Shown here: piece by piece, positions 56,533-64,000 of the stretch
Layout: every line of letters begins with the position of its first letter
How positions within the stretch are numbered: position 1 is the first letter of the stretch
Assembly: GCA_008080565.1 (NCBI GenBank)
Contig: VIKE01000022.1
Coordinates: 1-64,000 of the forward strand
DNA length: 64,000 nt
Direction: 5' to 3'
Origin: Rhodocyclaceae bacterium
GTDB lineage: Bacteria > Pseudomonadota > Gammaproteobacteria > Burkholderiales > Rhodocyclaceae
Translations under genes and position numbers: made by a program
The notes under the pieces: generated by a model
Seen by the model: only the letters and a program-made list of their open reading frames with translations
Database searches by the model: none
Told to the model about the DNA's origin: nothing

Positions 56533-56991
56533 TCAGTTCTGGTCATCCTTGCCCAGACTGCTCGCCATCGACTGGATGACGCCACGCACCGCAGGCAGGT
56601 TCATGCGAACCGGATGCGGGAGCAGCGGCAGCAGTTGTTCGGTCACGGCATCCAGATCCGTTGCCGCCAGCTTGATCAGCGCTTCCCGTTTCGCACTGGC
56701 CTCCGGCGTATCGGGGCGCGCCGTCGTATCCATCAGCACCAGTCCGGTCACCCGCTCCGGTGCCTGGCGCATGATTTCGAAGGCGACATAGCCGCCAAGT
56801 GACAAGCCAAGCAGCACAAAATGCTTGGCCGAGGTCAGCTTGAGGACGCTGGCTGCGAGATCGGGGATTGTTTCAGCAACCGTCAGGTCGCCAACTTCGA
56901 CGGTAGACATTGCCGACAAGGCGGCAACCTGGTTGGTAAAAACGCTCGCGTCATTGAGCAAGCCGGGCAACAACAAAATGTTTGGTTTCAT
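56533..56991 (-). CDS. Alpha/beta hydrolase, C-terminally truncated
   Basis: A 152-residue protein with the alpha/beta-hydrolase start (ILLLPGLLNDASVF), the nucleophile elbow GLSLGGYVAFEIM (Ser near residue 75) and LVLMDTTARPDTPEA. Family members have about 230-260 residues; this one stops after GVIQSMASSLGKDDQN, before the catalytic Asp and His. The next gene starts 35 bp beyond, so the missing part is not nearby in another frame. It is probably inactive, a relic of a deletion. Confidence 0.75.
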   Translation of the reverse strand: MKPNILLLPGLLNDASVFTNQVAALSAMSTVEVGDLTVAETIPDLAASVLKLTSAKHFVLLGLSLGGYVAFEIMRQAPERVTGLVLMDTTARPDTPEASAKREALIKLAATDLDAVTEQLLPLLPHPVRMNLPAVRGVIQSMASSLGKDDQN

Positions 56992-57719
56992 GGTTTGTTC
57001 CTGAATTGACAGTGAAGGCCGTGCCTGACAAAGACCGGTGAAATAACTGAAAAACAATCCATGTCCGGCACCTCGAGGCAAGTTGCCGAGAAGAGTCATG
57101 GCTTCATATTGCCCGCAACCAAGGTGACGACTCGGTGCGCGAGCGCACATAAAACCGCAAGTTGTTACCGCACCATCAACGGTATTGCTCTGTGTCCAAT
57201 CGAACTGAGCCGCAACGGACTCGCTGAAATAATCAGCGAACCGGACTCAAGCGGCTTCAGGAGACAGCAATGCTGAATGCAATAAACAATGAATGCCTTC
57301 ATCATCACAGTCCGTGGCGATGAGGCGACGCATCGCGATGTCAATCATCGATTTGCGGGCCAGCTGAGTTCATTGGAGCTGGGATAAAAGCTGATTCCGG
57401 TGTTCGTTTCCGGATATGAATGGGCTGGCTCAGTGGGGGCTCTGAGTCTGCAGCCTCTTCCGCTTCGTGCCCATTGCTGTCATTCATCACCATGATCACC
57501 CAACGGCAGGTGGTTGAACGCAACAGTCATTTCGGTTCCTTTGCGAGCTGGTACTCCTCGGACTTAACGCCATTGGTTCGGTTGTCAGGATTGGCCAGCA
57601 ACTCGCTGGACAAAGATGTCGCCTGGAAGCATGGGATCAGAGGGTAAATATGGACGCCAACACATTGAAGCAGCTAGCTAGGTGGAACGGATAATGCGCG
57701 GCTTGCGCCGGAATCTTCC
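56992..57719. other. Gene-poor region upstream of the truncated hydrolase
   Basis: About 730 bp without a convincing gene. Short open frames (for example 57420-57647) show no family features or good ribosome-binding sites. Base composition is lower in GC than the flanking core genes. It could be decayed DNA or carry the hydrolase promoter near its lower end. Confidence 0.5.
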
Positions 57720-58790
57720 TTACGCTGGAACATAGCGAACAACCAAGCGCTTCTTAGCGTTGTTCAAGAGTTGGTTTTGTTCTATGTGGCGATGGCTCCA
57801 GCGCGATACCAGCCATGTGCAGACGGTGACTAGGACTAGGATCAGCAGGGTATCGAGCGAGTTGCCGGTAAAGTACAGAAGCACATTGATGGTCAGCATA
57901 TGGGCTAGATAGGTCGAATATGATTCGTCACCCAACCGTATAAGCGTCTTGAGTACAGCCGAGTCGGGATTGACGAACTTTTCGAGAAGCAGGAACTGGA
58001 AGACAACGGTCATCGCCAAGGGAAATTTCAGGTCCGGAAACCGGGGCAGCATGAAGCACATCGCCAGCAATATAGGCAAGACGATGAGTTGCGTGGGCAG
58101 CGCGCGGGCGTCGAGAAAGCGTTGCGCCCGCGGGTTGGAATACAACATAGCGAGGCTCAACCCGAGGACGAATTCATAAAGTAACTTTCTGCCAGCAATT
58201 TCGGCATAGTACATATTGGACGGATAGACGATCGGCAGAATCAAGATGGCGGCCATGCAGATGAATATCGCGTGTTTTCGATTCAGCATCAGGCAGCTGC
58301 CCAGCGTTAGGTAGAAAAACATCTCGAAATTCAGGGTCCATCCCACCGGCAGCAAGGGAAACACACCAATTCCGGCTGGGTTTTGATGTGGCAGAAAGAA
58401 CAGCGACATTAGCACGCTGTTGGCGTCAATATTAGTAAAGCGGAAGGTGCGCGCGAAAACGACGGAGCACAGCATGGTGGCTGCGGTGTAGAACCAGTAC
58501 ACCGGCATGACGCGGAAGGCGCGATTTACCAGAAATTCCACCCCAGACTGATTTTTGTTGCGGGCGGAAAAATACATGACGAATCCGCTCAGCACGAAGA
58601 AGATATCCACGCCAAAGTTTCCGTATTTGGCAAAGAAGTGCCCGATGGCGGAGTCGGCGTGAAATGAGAAATAGAACTGCATTACGTGGTGATAAACCAC
58701 CATCCAGGCAGCGATGCCGCGCAGAATCTGCAATGAGTGAAAGTGCGATGACACCAATGGCATGGACGGATCGCTGGATGTGGACATCAT
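57720..58790 (-). CDS. Acyltransferase 3 family membrane protein (OafA-like)
   Basis: A 356-residue membrane protein with about ten spans. SLQILRGIAAWMVVYHHV near residue 18 contains the conserved Arg and His region, and NFGVDIFFVLSGFVMYFSAR near 58 is the family signature. Such enzymes O-acetylate surface polysaccharide or other exported glycans. It lies in gene-poor, lower-GC DNA with no glycan genes beside it, so it may have been acquired horizontally. ATG 58790 and 58787 are adjacent candidates; a longer frame is open upstream. Confidence 0.88.
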   Translation of the reverse strand: MMSTSSDPSMPLVSSHFHSLQILRGIAAWMVVYHHVMQFYFSFHADSAIGHFFAKYGNFGVDIFFVLSGFVMYFSARNKNQSGVEFLVNRAFRVMPVYWFYTAATMLCSVVFARTFRFTNIDANSVLMSLFFLPHQNPAGIGVFPLLPVGWTLNFEMFFYLTLGSCLMLNRKHAIFICMAAILILPIVYPSNMYYAEIAGRKLLYEFVLGLSLAMLYSNPRAQRFLDARALPTQLIVLPILLAMCFMLPRFPDLKFPLAMTVVFQFLLLEKFVNPDSAVLKTLIRLGDESYSTYLAHMLTINVLLYFTGNSLDTLLILVLVTVCTWLVSRWSHRHIEQNQLLNNAKKRLVVRYVPA

Positions 58791-59224
58791 GCGGAAGCGC
58801 TTTTCGATTGGGGCGACGAGGACGGCGTATTCTCCCGACTTGATGCCGGTGGGGGGAGTGCCCGGAAGGGGGTCATTATAACGCCTTGGGTCGGCGCGAC
58901 TTGATGACCGACCGCTGCCATCATGATGGCAAACGGACCTCTTTGATAACCTGTATGGGAAATACCTGAACACATCTTTAAGGAGGGGAATGGCTGTCGC
59001 GCAAGCGAAAAAGGGAACAGAGACCAACTTGCAAGGCTACCGCCGCGGACCGCAACGTTGCTGCGCCTCGCCGCGACGCACCTTACCATCCGCGTTTTTG
59101 TCGAGGTGCTAACGCAGTTCGTATGGCAGGTTTCAAAGTGAAGCAGCTTTTTGGTCGTCCGTTTACTAGATTGGGCGAGAGGCCGGTCTTGGCCGACTTG
59201 AGCCGGTGGCCAAGCCAATAACCC
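58791..59224. other. Gene-free stretch upstream of the acyltransferase
   Basis: No convincing coding sequence; overlapping frames on the minus strand are low-quality extensions. It probably includes the acyltransferase promoter. Together with 56992-57719 it frames the acyltransferase gene in non-coding DNA. Confidence 0.5.
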
Positions 59225-59767
59225 CTAAACCCCCGGCGGAAGCTTGGCGGCCATCATCTTCTTCCGGTCGATCTTGCGTCCGTCGACGATGAAGGTTCCG
59301 TCGCCCACGGCGTGAACCGTGCGCTTTTCTTTGCGTTCGCCGTCGATGTAGGCGGCGACTGCTTTCAGCACGACGATGTTGTGCTTTTCGATGATGTCGA
59401 TGACCTTGCATTCGATGTTGGCGAGGCATTCCTTGATCAGGGGCGGCTTGACGAGTTTGGCCGGGACTGGCGTGAGCTTGAAGCGGGCGAATTTGTCGGT
59501 GTCTGCCCCGGAGCATGTCCCGATGCCGACGACCGTGTCGAGCAGGTCGACGGTGGGAATGGCGATGACGCATTCCCGATGCTTGCGCAGCGCCGCGTAG
59601 GAGTGGTTCCATGCGCCTGTGGTGATGGCAAATATCGGGGTGAAATCCATCACCATGGTCCACGAGATGGTCATGATATTGTCTTTCTTGCCGTCATGGG
59701 TGGTGACGAGGATGACGGGCCCTGATTCGATCAGGGTGAAAGCCTTGTTCAGTTCCAGTTCTTGCAT
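59225..59767 (-). CDS. Flavin reductase-like (FMN-binding split barrel) protein
   Basis: A 180-residue protein. GPVILVTTHDGKKDNIMTISWTM near residue 16 and TPIFAITTGAWNHSYAALRKHREC near 43 match the flavin reductase/RutF-like fold. AIPTVDLLDTVVGIGTCSGADTDKF follows. Members bind FMN and act as NAD(P)H:flavin reductases or redox carriers. It is monocistronic on available evidence. Confidence 0.85.
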   Translation of the reverse strand: MQELELNKAFTLIESGPVILVTTHDGKKDNIMTISWTMVMDFTPIFAITTGAWNHSYAALRKHRECVIAIPTVDLLDTVVGIGTCSGADTDKFARFKLTPVPAKLVKPPLIKECLANIECKVIDIIEKHNIVVLKAVAAYIDGERKEKRTVHAVGDGTFIVDGRKIDRKKMMAAKLPPGV

Positions 59768-59822
59768 GGGAGCACCTCTGATGATCGTGCCTAGCTTGTC
59801 TGTTCGATGTCGACCCTGAAAA

Positions 59823-60317
59823 TCAAAGCAGCGTTGGCGCGTCGTCCAGTTCGTTCGGGTTGTCGCCGGTGGCCGGGAAGTGGTGGGCGAGCAGGGCCGT
59901 GATGCGCTCGATGGCGTCCACCATGCCGGTTTGGTAGTTACCGGCGGCAAATGCTGTCTCCATGCGGCGGCAGACGGCTTCCCATTCGGTTGGCGGGACG
60001 AGGGCAGAAATGCCGCGGTCGGCGAGGATTTCGACCTGATGATCGACCAGCTGAACGTAAACGAGGATGCCGTTGGCCTCGCGTGTCGCCGCCACGCCGA
60101 GCGACTGGAAGAGTGCTGCCGCCCGGTCGCGGCAGGATTCTTCGCGGAGCAGGGCGCGGAGCGGTAGCGGGCCTTCGATGGCGATGCGGATTTCGCCGCG
60201 CTGCTTTGCTTCGGAAGCCTTTACCGCCGCGCCGATGGCTGCCAGATCGTTGGCGCGGAAGGCTCTTCTGGCCCACCAGCCGGGCGATGAGAGGTGTTTG
60301 AGCAGGCGTGTCAGCAT
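59823..60317 (-). CDS. TPM-domain protein
   Basis: A 164-residue protein with a TPM (DUF477-like) core: SEAKQRGEIRIAIEGPLPLRALL near residue 35, GILVYVQLVDHQVEILADRGI near 83 and GNYQTGMVDAIERITALLAHHFP near 127. There is no signal peptide, unlike its upstream neighbour. ATG 60317 is 4 bp after the upstream gene's stop codon. It is the third gene of a lemA-TPM-TPM operon. Confidence 0.85.
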   Translation of the reverse strand: MLTRLLKHLSSPGWWARRAFRANDLAAIGAAVKASEAKQRGEIRIAIEGPLPLRALLREESCRDRAAALFQSLGVAATREANGILVYVQLVDHQVEILADRGISALVPPTEWEAVCRRMETAFAAGNYQTGMVDAIERITALLAHHFPATGDNPNELDDAPTLL

Positions 60318-60321
60318 GGTT

Positions 60322-61164
<843 letters not shown>

Positions 61165-61170
61165 CGGGAT

Positions 61171-61776
61171 TTATTTGGCTGGTGCCGGAGTGTCGAATTT
61201 GACGACCGGCGGCGTCGAAATGGCCTTCTCGTCCTCGACCGTGAAGTTGGCCTTGGGCTTGTAGCCCATGACCATCGCCGTCAGGTTGTTCGGGAAGGTA
61301 CGGACCGAAATGTTGTACTGGCGCACGCTGTCGATGTAGCGGTTGCGCGCCACGGTGATGCGGTTTTCGGTGCCTTCAAGCTGCGCCTGCAGGTCACGGA
61401 AATTGGCGTCGGCCTTGAGGTTCGGGTAGTTCTCGGCGACCACCAGCAGGCGAGACAGGGCGCCGGACAGCTCGCCCTGCGCCTTCTGGAATTTGGCGAA
61501 GGCGGCCTCGTCGTTGATCAGTTCCGGCGTGATCTTCATGCCGGCAACGTTGGCGCGCGCCTCGGTGACGCGGGTCAGTACTTCCTTTTCATGCGCGGCA
61601 TAGCCCTGGACGACGGAAACCAGGTTGGGAATCAGGTCGGCCCGGCGTTTGTACTGGTTGAGCACTTCTGACCACGCGGCGTTGACGCCTTCGTCGTTGA
61701 TCTGGATCTGGTTGTAACCGCAGCCGGAAAGCAGGCTGGCGATGAGGACGAGTACGGAGTAGAGACGAATGCGCAT
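61171..61776 (-). CDS. lemA: LemA family protein
   Basis: A 201-residue envelope protein. The leader ends in the lipobox-like LLSGCG. NEGVNAAWSEVLNQYKRRADLIPNL-type sequence near residue 27 and VVAENYPNLKADANFRDLQAQLEGTENRI near 117 are LemA hallmarks; AEARANVAG-like TEARANVAG lies between. LemA helices form a coiled outer face, and the gene is commonly followed by TPM genes, as here. Its gap to the next gene is only 6 bp. Confidence 0.93.
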   Translation of the reverse strand: MRIRLYSVLVLIASLLSGCGYNQIQINDEGVNAAWSEVLNQYKRRADLIPNLVSVVQGYAAHEKEVLTRVTEARANVAGMKITPELINDEAAFAKFQKAQGELSGALSRLLVVAENYPNLKADANFRDLQAQLEGTENRITVARNRYIDSVRQYNISVRTFPNNLTAMVMGYKPKANFTVEDEKAISTPPVVKFDTPAPAK

Positions 61777-61865
61777 GAAGGTGGCTCCCGAAAAATGGTT
61801 CGCGATGAAGCATACCATCGTGATATTTTTTCATAGCAGGCAAAGCCAGGTTTGGCCAGCAGGAT

Positions 61866-61902
61866 GCCACGGTCAACCGGAAAAAGCGGCCAAAATTGAA
61901 AT
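61866..61902 (-). repeat. Interspersed ~37-bp repeat, copy 13
   Basis: A consensus copy in minus orientation (CCACGGTCAACCGGAAAAA, then GCGGCCAAAATTGAAAT). In the reading sense of the upstream minus-strand gene it starts 15 bp after the MaoC stop codon. Confidence 0.92.
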
Positions 61903-61917
61903 CGTCGGGCGACCGCC

Positions 61918-62367
61918 TCAGCCCGGTTTGCGGCGCAGCAGATGCATGACGATGAAACTCAGCACCGCCTCGCCACGCTGGTTGACCGCCTGATACTTGA
62001 GGCGCGCAATGCCGCGGTCCGGCTTCGAGTTCGATGGCCGCACCTCCAGCACTTCGATCTCGCTGTGCAGCGTATCGCCCGGCCGCACCGGCGCCAGCCA
62101 GCGCAATTCGTCGATGCCCGGCGAGCCCATGCTCGATTCGGCCAGGATGCCAGACTGGATGAACAACCGAAAGCAGATGGCCAGACTCTGGAAACCGCTG
62201 GCGATCAGCCCGCCATACGGCGAGTCGGCAGCGGCATTGGCGTCGAGATGGAAAGGCTGCGGGTCATAGCGCCAGGCGAAGTCGATGATCTCGGCTTCAG
62301 TCAGCGTCAGTCCCGGCGAGGTGAAGCGCTGGCCGGGGGTGAGGTCGTCGAGAAAACGGGTGTCCAT
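61918..62367 (-). CDS. MaoC family dehydratase
   Basis: A 149-residue single hotdog-domain protein. The hydratase motif is FAWRYDPQPFHLDANAAADSPYGGLIASG (Asp/His pair, residues about 30-58). RWLAPVRPGDTLHSEIEVLEVRPSNSKPDRG follows and is typical of the R-specific enoyl-CoA hydratase group. Its actual acyl-CoA substrate is unknown. It is 28 bp downstream of the CapA-like gene. Confidence 0.9.
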   Translation of the reverse strand: MDTRFLDDLTPGQRFTSPGLTLTEAEIIDFAWRYDPQPFHLDANAAADSPYGGLIASGFQSLAICFRLFIQSGILAESSMGSPGIDELRWLAPVRPGDTLHSEIEVLEVRPSNSKPDRGIARLKYQAVNQRGEAVLSFIVMHLLRRKPG

Positions 62368-62395
62368 GGCGGTTAGTCCTTTGATCGTATGGGGC

Positions 62396-63364
62396 TTACG
62401 GATTCCGGCACTGCGCCACCTGCGTGTCGCCGGCCTTGCCGCAGGGTGTCAGCGTGCCGGGCATCGGGTGCGGCGTGCCGTGCTTGTCCATGTGGGCGGC
62501 CAGGGTGTCCCATTCGAGTACGCCGGTTTTGTCGAGCTTGAGGCGGAGCAGCCAGCCGACTTTGGCTTCCGGGGCGTCGAAGCCGTCGAAGACGAAATTG
62601 CCGAGGCTGTAGATGATCGGTTTGCCCTGATAAACGTCGGCGCCTTGCGTGACGTGCGGGTGGCTGCCGACGACCATGCTGGCGCCTTCGTCGATCATGC
62701 GCCGGGCGAAGCTTTGCAGGCGCGGGCTGGCTGCCGGCTCGTATTCCCAGCCCCAGTGCATGAAGGGAATGATCAGGTCGGCGCCGGCGGCCTTGGCGGC
62801 GCGGATGTCGGAGATCACGTGATCGTCCTCGCTCCATGCCGTGCCGGGCGTGTCGGCACCGGCTTCGAAGGCGCGCGGGGCGAATTCGTTGTAGCCGAGG
62901 ATGGCGATTTTGAGGCCATGGCGTTCGATCCATAGCGGCTGGTGGGCTTCGGCGAGGTTCTGGCCGGCGCCGAAATGGGCGATGCCGGCGTGGTCGAGGC
63001 GCTGCATGGTTTCGAGCAGGGCCTGGTGGCCGTAGTCGCCGACGTGGTTGTTGGCCAGCGTGACGGCGTCGAAGCGGCCTTGCAGGATGCGCAGGGTGCG
63101 CGGGTGGGCGCGGAAGGTGTAGGGCTTGTCGGCGAGGCGCCTGCCGCTTCTGGCGACGGAGGTTTCGAGGTTGGCGATGCGGTAGTCGGCGGCCTTGAGC
63201 GTTTTGGCAAAGGGCGCGAGCGGGTCGCCGCCTTTGGCGATGAGCCGGCCGGGGCCGTCGTCGAGCATGACGTCGCCAGCGAAAATGAGCGTCATGGGCT
63301 CGGCTTGGGCATTAAGGGCGGCCAGAAATACCAATGCTACGGTCAACCGGAAAAAACGGCTCAT
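62396..63364 (-). CDS. CapA/PgsA-type metallophosphoesterase family protein
   Basis: A 322-residue exported protein. The metal-site motifs LIFAGDVMLDDGP near residue 29, IANLETSV near 63, TLANNHVGDYG near 99 and VVGSHPHVTQG near 228, then IIYSLGNFVFD, match the CapA (poly-gamma-glutamate synthesis) family. No capsule genes are nearby. The signal peptide MSRFFRLTVALVFLAALNA is partly encoded by a repeat copy. ATG 63364 overlaps the previous gene's stop (ATGA). Confidence 0.9.
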   Translation of the reverse strand: MSRFFRLTVALVFLAALNAQAEPMTLIFAGDVMLDDGPGRLIAKGGDPLAPFAKTLKAADYRIANLETSVARSGRRLADKPYTFRAHPRTLRILQGRFDAVTLANNHVGDYGHQALLETMQRLDHAGIAHFGAGQNLAEAHQPLWIERHGLKIAILGYNEFAPRAFEAGADTPGTAWSEDDHVISDIRAAKAAGADLIIPFMHWGWEYEPAASPRLQSFARRMIDEGASMVVGSHPHVTQGADVYQGKPIIYSLGNFVFDGFDAPEAKVGWLLRLKLDKTGVLEWDTLAAHMDKHGTPHPMPGTLTPCGKAGDTQVAQCRNP

Positions 63365-63372
63365 TTTGCAAT
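63335..63372 (-). repeat. Interspersed repeat, copy 14, forming a start codon and signal peptide
   Basis: TGCTACGGTCAACCGG, then six A and GGCTCATTTTGCAAT, minus orientation. Read in the sense of the CapA-like gene it supplies the start codon and codons for SRFFRLTVA. It also holds the last codons and stop of the preceding gene. Confidence 0.9.
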
Positions 63373-63780
63373 GCCCTCGCGCAGTTCGCACCAGTATTCG
63401 AGGACGAGGCCGTAGCGCGGCTCGTAGGCATGGTTGAGCCCGGTGAAACCGTAGGCGCCGGCGGGGACAGGCGGGTAGGCGTAGGTCGCCTGGTGGATGA
63501 GCGGGCGGCCGTCGACGTCAGCGTGCTGGGCGTAGGTGTAGAGCTTGATGCTGGCGAGGTCGGCCGGTTCGTTGCGAAAGACGATGCGGAACAGCAGGTA
63601 GGAGCCGAATTTGATCGGCGCCACGGTGTAGGGCGAGGTAGTCGGTCGGGCTTCGACGGTTTTGGTCTCGCCGCCGTAGGTGACGTGGCAGGCCACTGTC
63701 TCGCTCGCCCCGGCGTGCGCCGTTGCGGCGCCGAGGAGCAGGGCGCCGATCAGCGCCCGGCTTCTAGCGCGGAGTGCCAC
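63361..63780 (-). CDS. Hypothetical exported protein
   Basis: A 139-residue protein from GTG 63780 with a signal peptide (RALIGALLLGAATAHAGA) and a beta-rich body (YTVAPIKFGSYLLFRIVF, HQATYAYPPVPAGAYGFTGL). It has two Cys, in ACHV and EYWCELREG, that could form a disulfide. No family is recognised. Its GTG lies inside the end of the upstream YbaY-like gene and its stop overlaps the CapA-like start, so the three genes are coupled. Confidence 0.7.
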   Translation of the reverse strand: MALRARSRALIGALLLGAATAHAGASETVACHVTYGGETKTVEARPTTSPYTVAPIKFGSYLLFRIVFRNEPADLASIKLYTYAQHADVDGRPLIHQATYAYPPVPAGAYGFTGLNHAYEPRYGLVLEYWCELREGIAK

Positions 63781-64000
63781 GGTTCGCTGGTTTGAGCACG
63801 ATGTCGACCGGAATCGGCTGGCCGTTTTTGGTCGCCGGAGTCGGTTTGGCGCTGGCAAAAAGCAGTTTGCCGCCGGCCTCGATCCGGGCGCTGACGGTGG
63901 CGTTGGCCTTCTTGCCCATCAGGTCGCGGTCGACGGTAGCGCTGAAGGGAATCGGCACCTGGGCGCCATTTAGTTCATAGCGTTGATCGGCCAGCGTGCG
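63764..64000 (-). CDS. YbaY-like protein, partial (continues beyond the window)
   Basis: Only the C-terminal ~78 residues are visible. YELNGAQVPIPFSATVDRD followed by ATVSARIEAGGKLLFAS and GQPIPVDIVLKP resembles the C-terminal domain of YbaY/type III secretion pilotin-like proteins (PIPFxxxYD and a strand-rich end). The start lies past position 64000. It overlaps the next gene by 17 bp. Confidence 0.6.
   Translation of the reverse strand, partial: RTLADQRYELNGAQVPIPFSATVDRDLMGKKANATVSARIEAGGKLLFASAKPTPATKNGQPIPVDIVLKPANRGTPR

Overview
The window reads as chromosomal DNA of a betaproteobacterium, most likely Rhodocyclales close to Dechloromonas/Azonexus. This rests on overall gene content (acetone carboxylase operon, rnfABCDGE, CcoG, PilB-type ATPase, MipA, KUP) and high-GC coding; no rRNA marker is present, so the genus is inference. 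No rRNA, tRNA, CRISPR array or transposase gene was seen.

Layout. 0-4.2 kb: htpG behind a sigma-32-like promoter, a small wHTH-like protein and dbpA. 4.2-11.2 kb: MipA and an ABC1-kinase gene, then a photolyase cluster (DUF3429, SDR, lipocalin, DUF2256, FeS-type photolyase) around a divergent promoter with a perfect palindrome, then a lipoprotein. 11.2-15.1 kb: metalloprotease, MFS exporter, and a LysR regulator divergent from a TauE-type exporter. 15.1-24.6 kb: the clearest metabolic unit. A sigma-54 activator (AcxR type) is divergent from acxABC (acetone + CO2 to acetoacetate), followed by a fused CoA-transferase (acetoacetate to acetoacetyl-CoA), a nested 72-codon ORF and a carboxymuconolactone-decarboxylase-like protein. 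The promoter has a -24/-12 element and an upstream palindrome.

24.6-26.4 kb: a lower-GC lipoprotein gene bracketed by 61-bp direct repeats. 26.4-40 kb: a Cys-rich repeat protein, a GspE/PilB ATPase with a damaged His box, DUF1841, FIST and nth genes, a PAS-PAS-GGDEF protein, a RlmN-like radical SAM protein, rnfABCDGE and pyrD. 40-46 kb: a TolC/MacA/ABC efflux operon whose permease is broken, coupled to a flavoprotein. 46-56.5 kb: hybrid kinase, DUF411 protein, broken ankyrin gene, kup, acylphosphatase, a truncated Crp-like gene, ccoG and a MocR regulator. 56.5-59.2 kb: a truncated hydrolase and an acyltransferase in gene-poor, lower-GC DNA. 59.2-64 kb: flavin-reductase-like protein, lemA/TPM operon, MaoC dehydratase, CapA-like phosphoesterase and a partial YbaY-like gene.

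The most striking unexplained feature is a ~37-bp interspersed repeat with at least 14 copies. Its ends are ATTTCAATTTTGGCC and CCGGTTGACCGTGG, separated by a T-rich spacer. Copies sit just after stop codons, behind terminator hairpins, in signal-peptide codons, in-frame inside proteins, at a gene truncation point, and at both ends of the low-GC cassette. A second theme is a set of internal deletions in otherwise well-conserved genes (ABC1 kinase, PilB His box, MacB permease, ankyrin protein, hydrolase).
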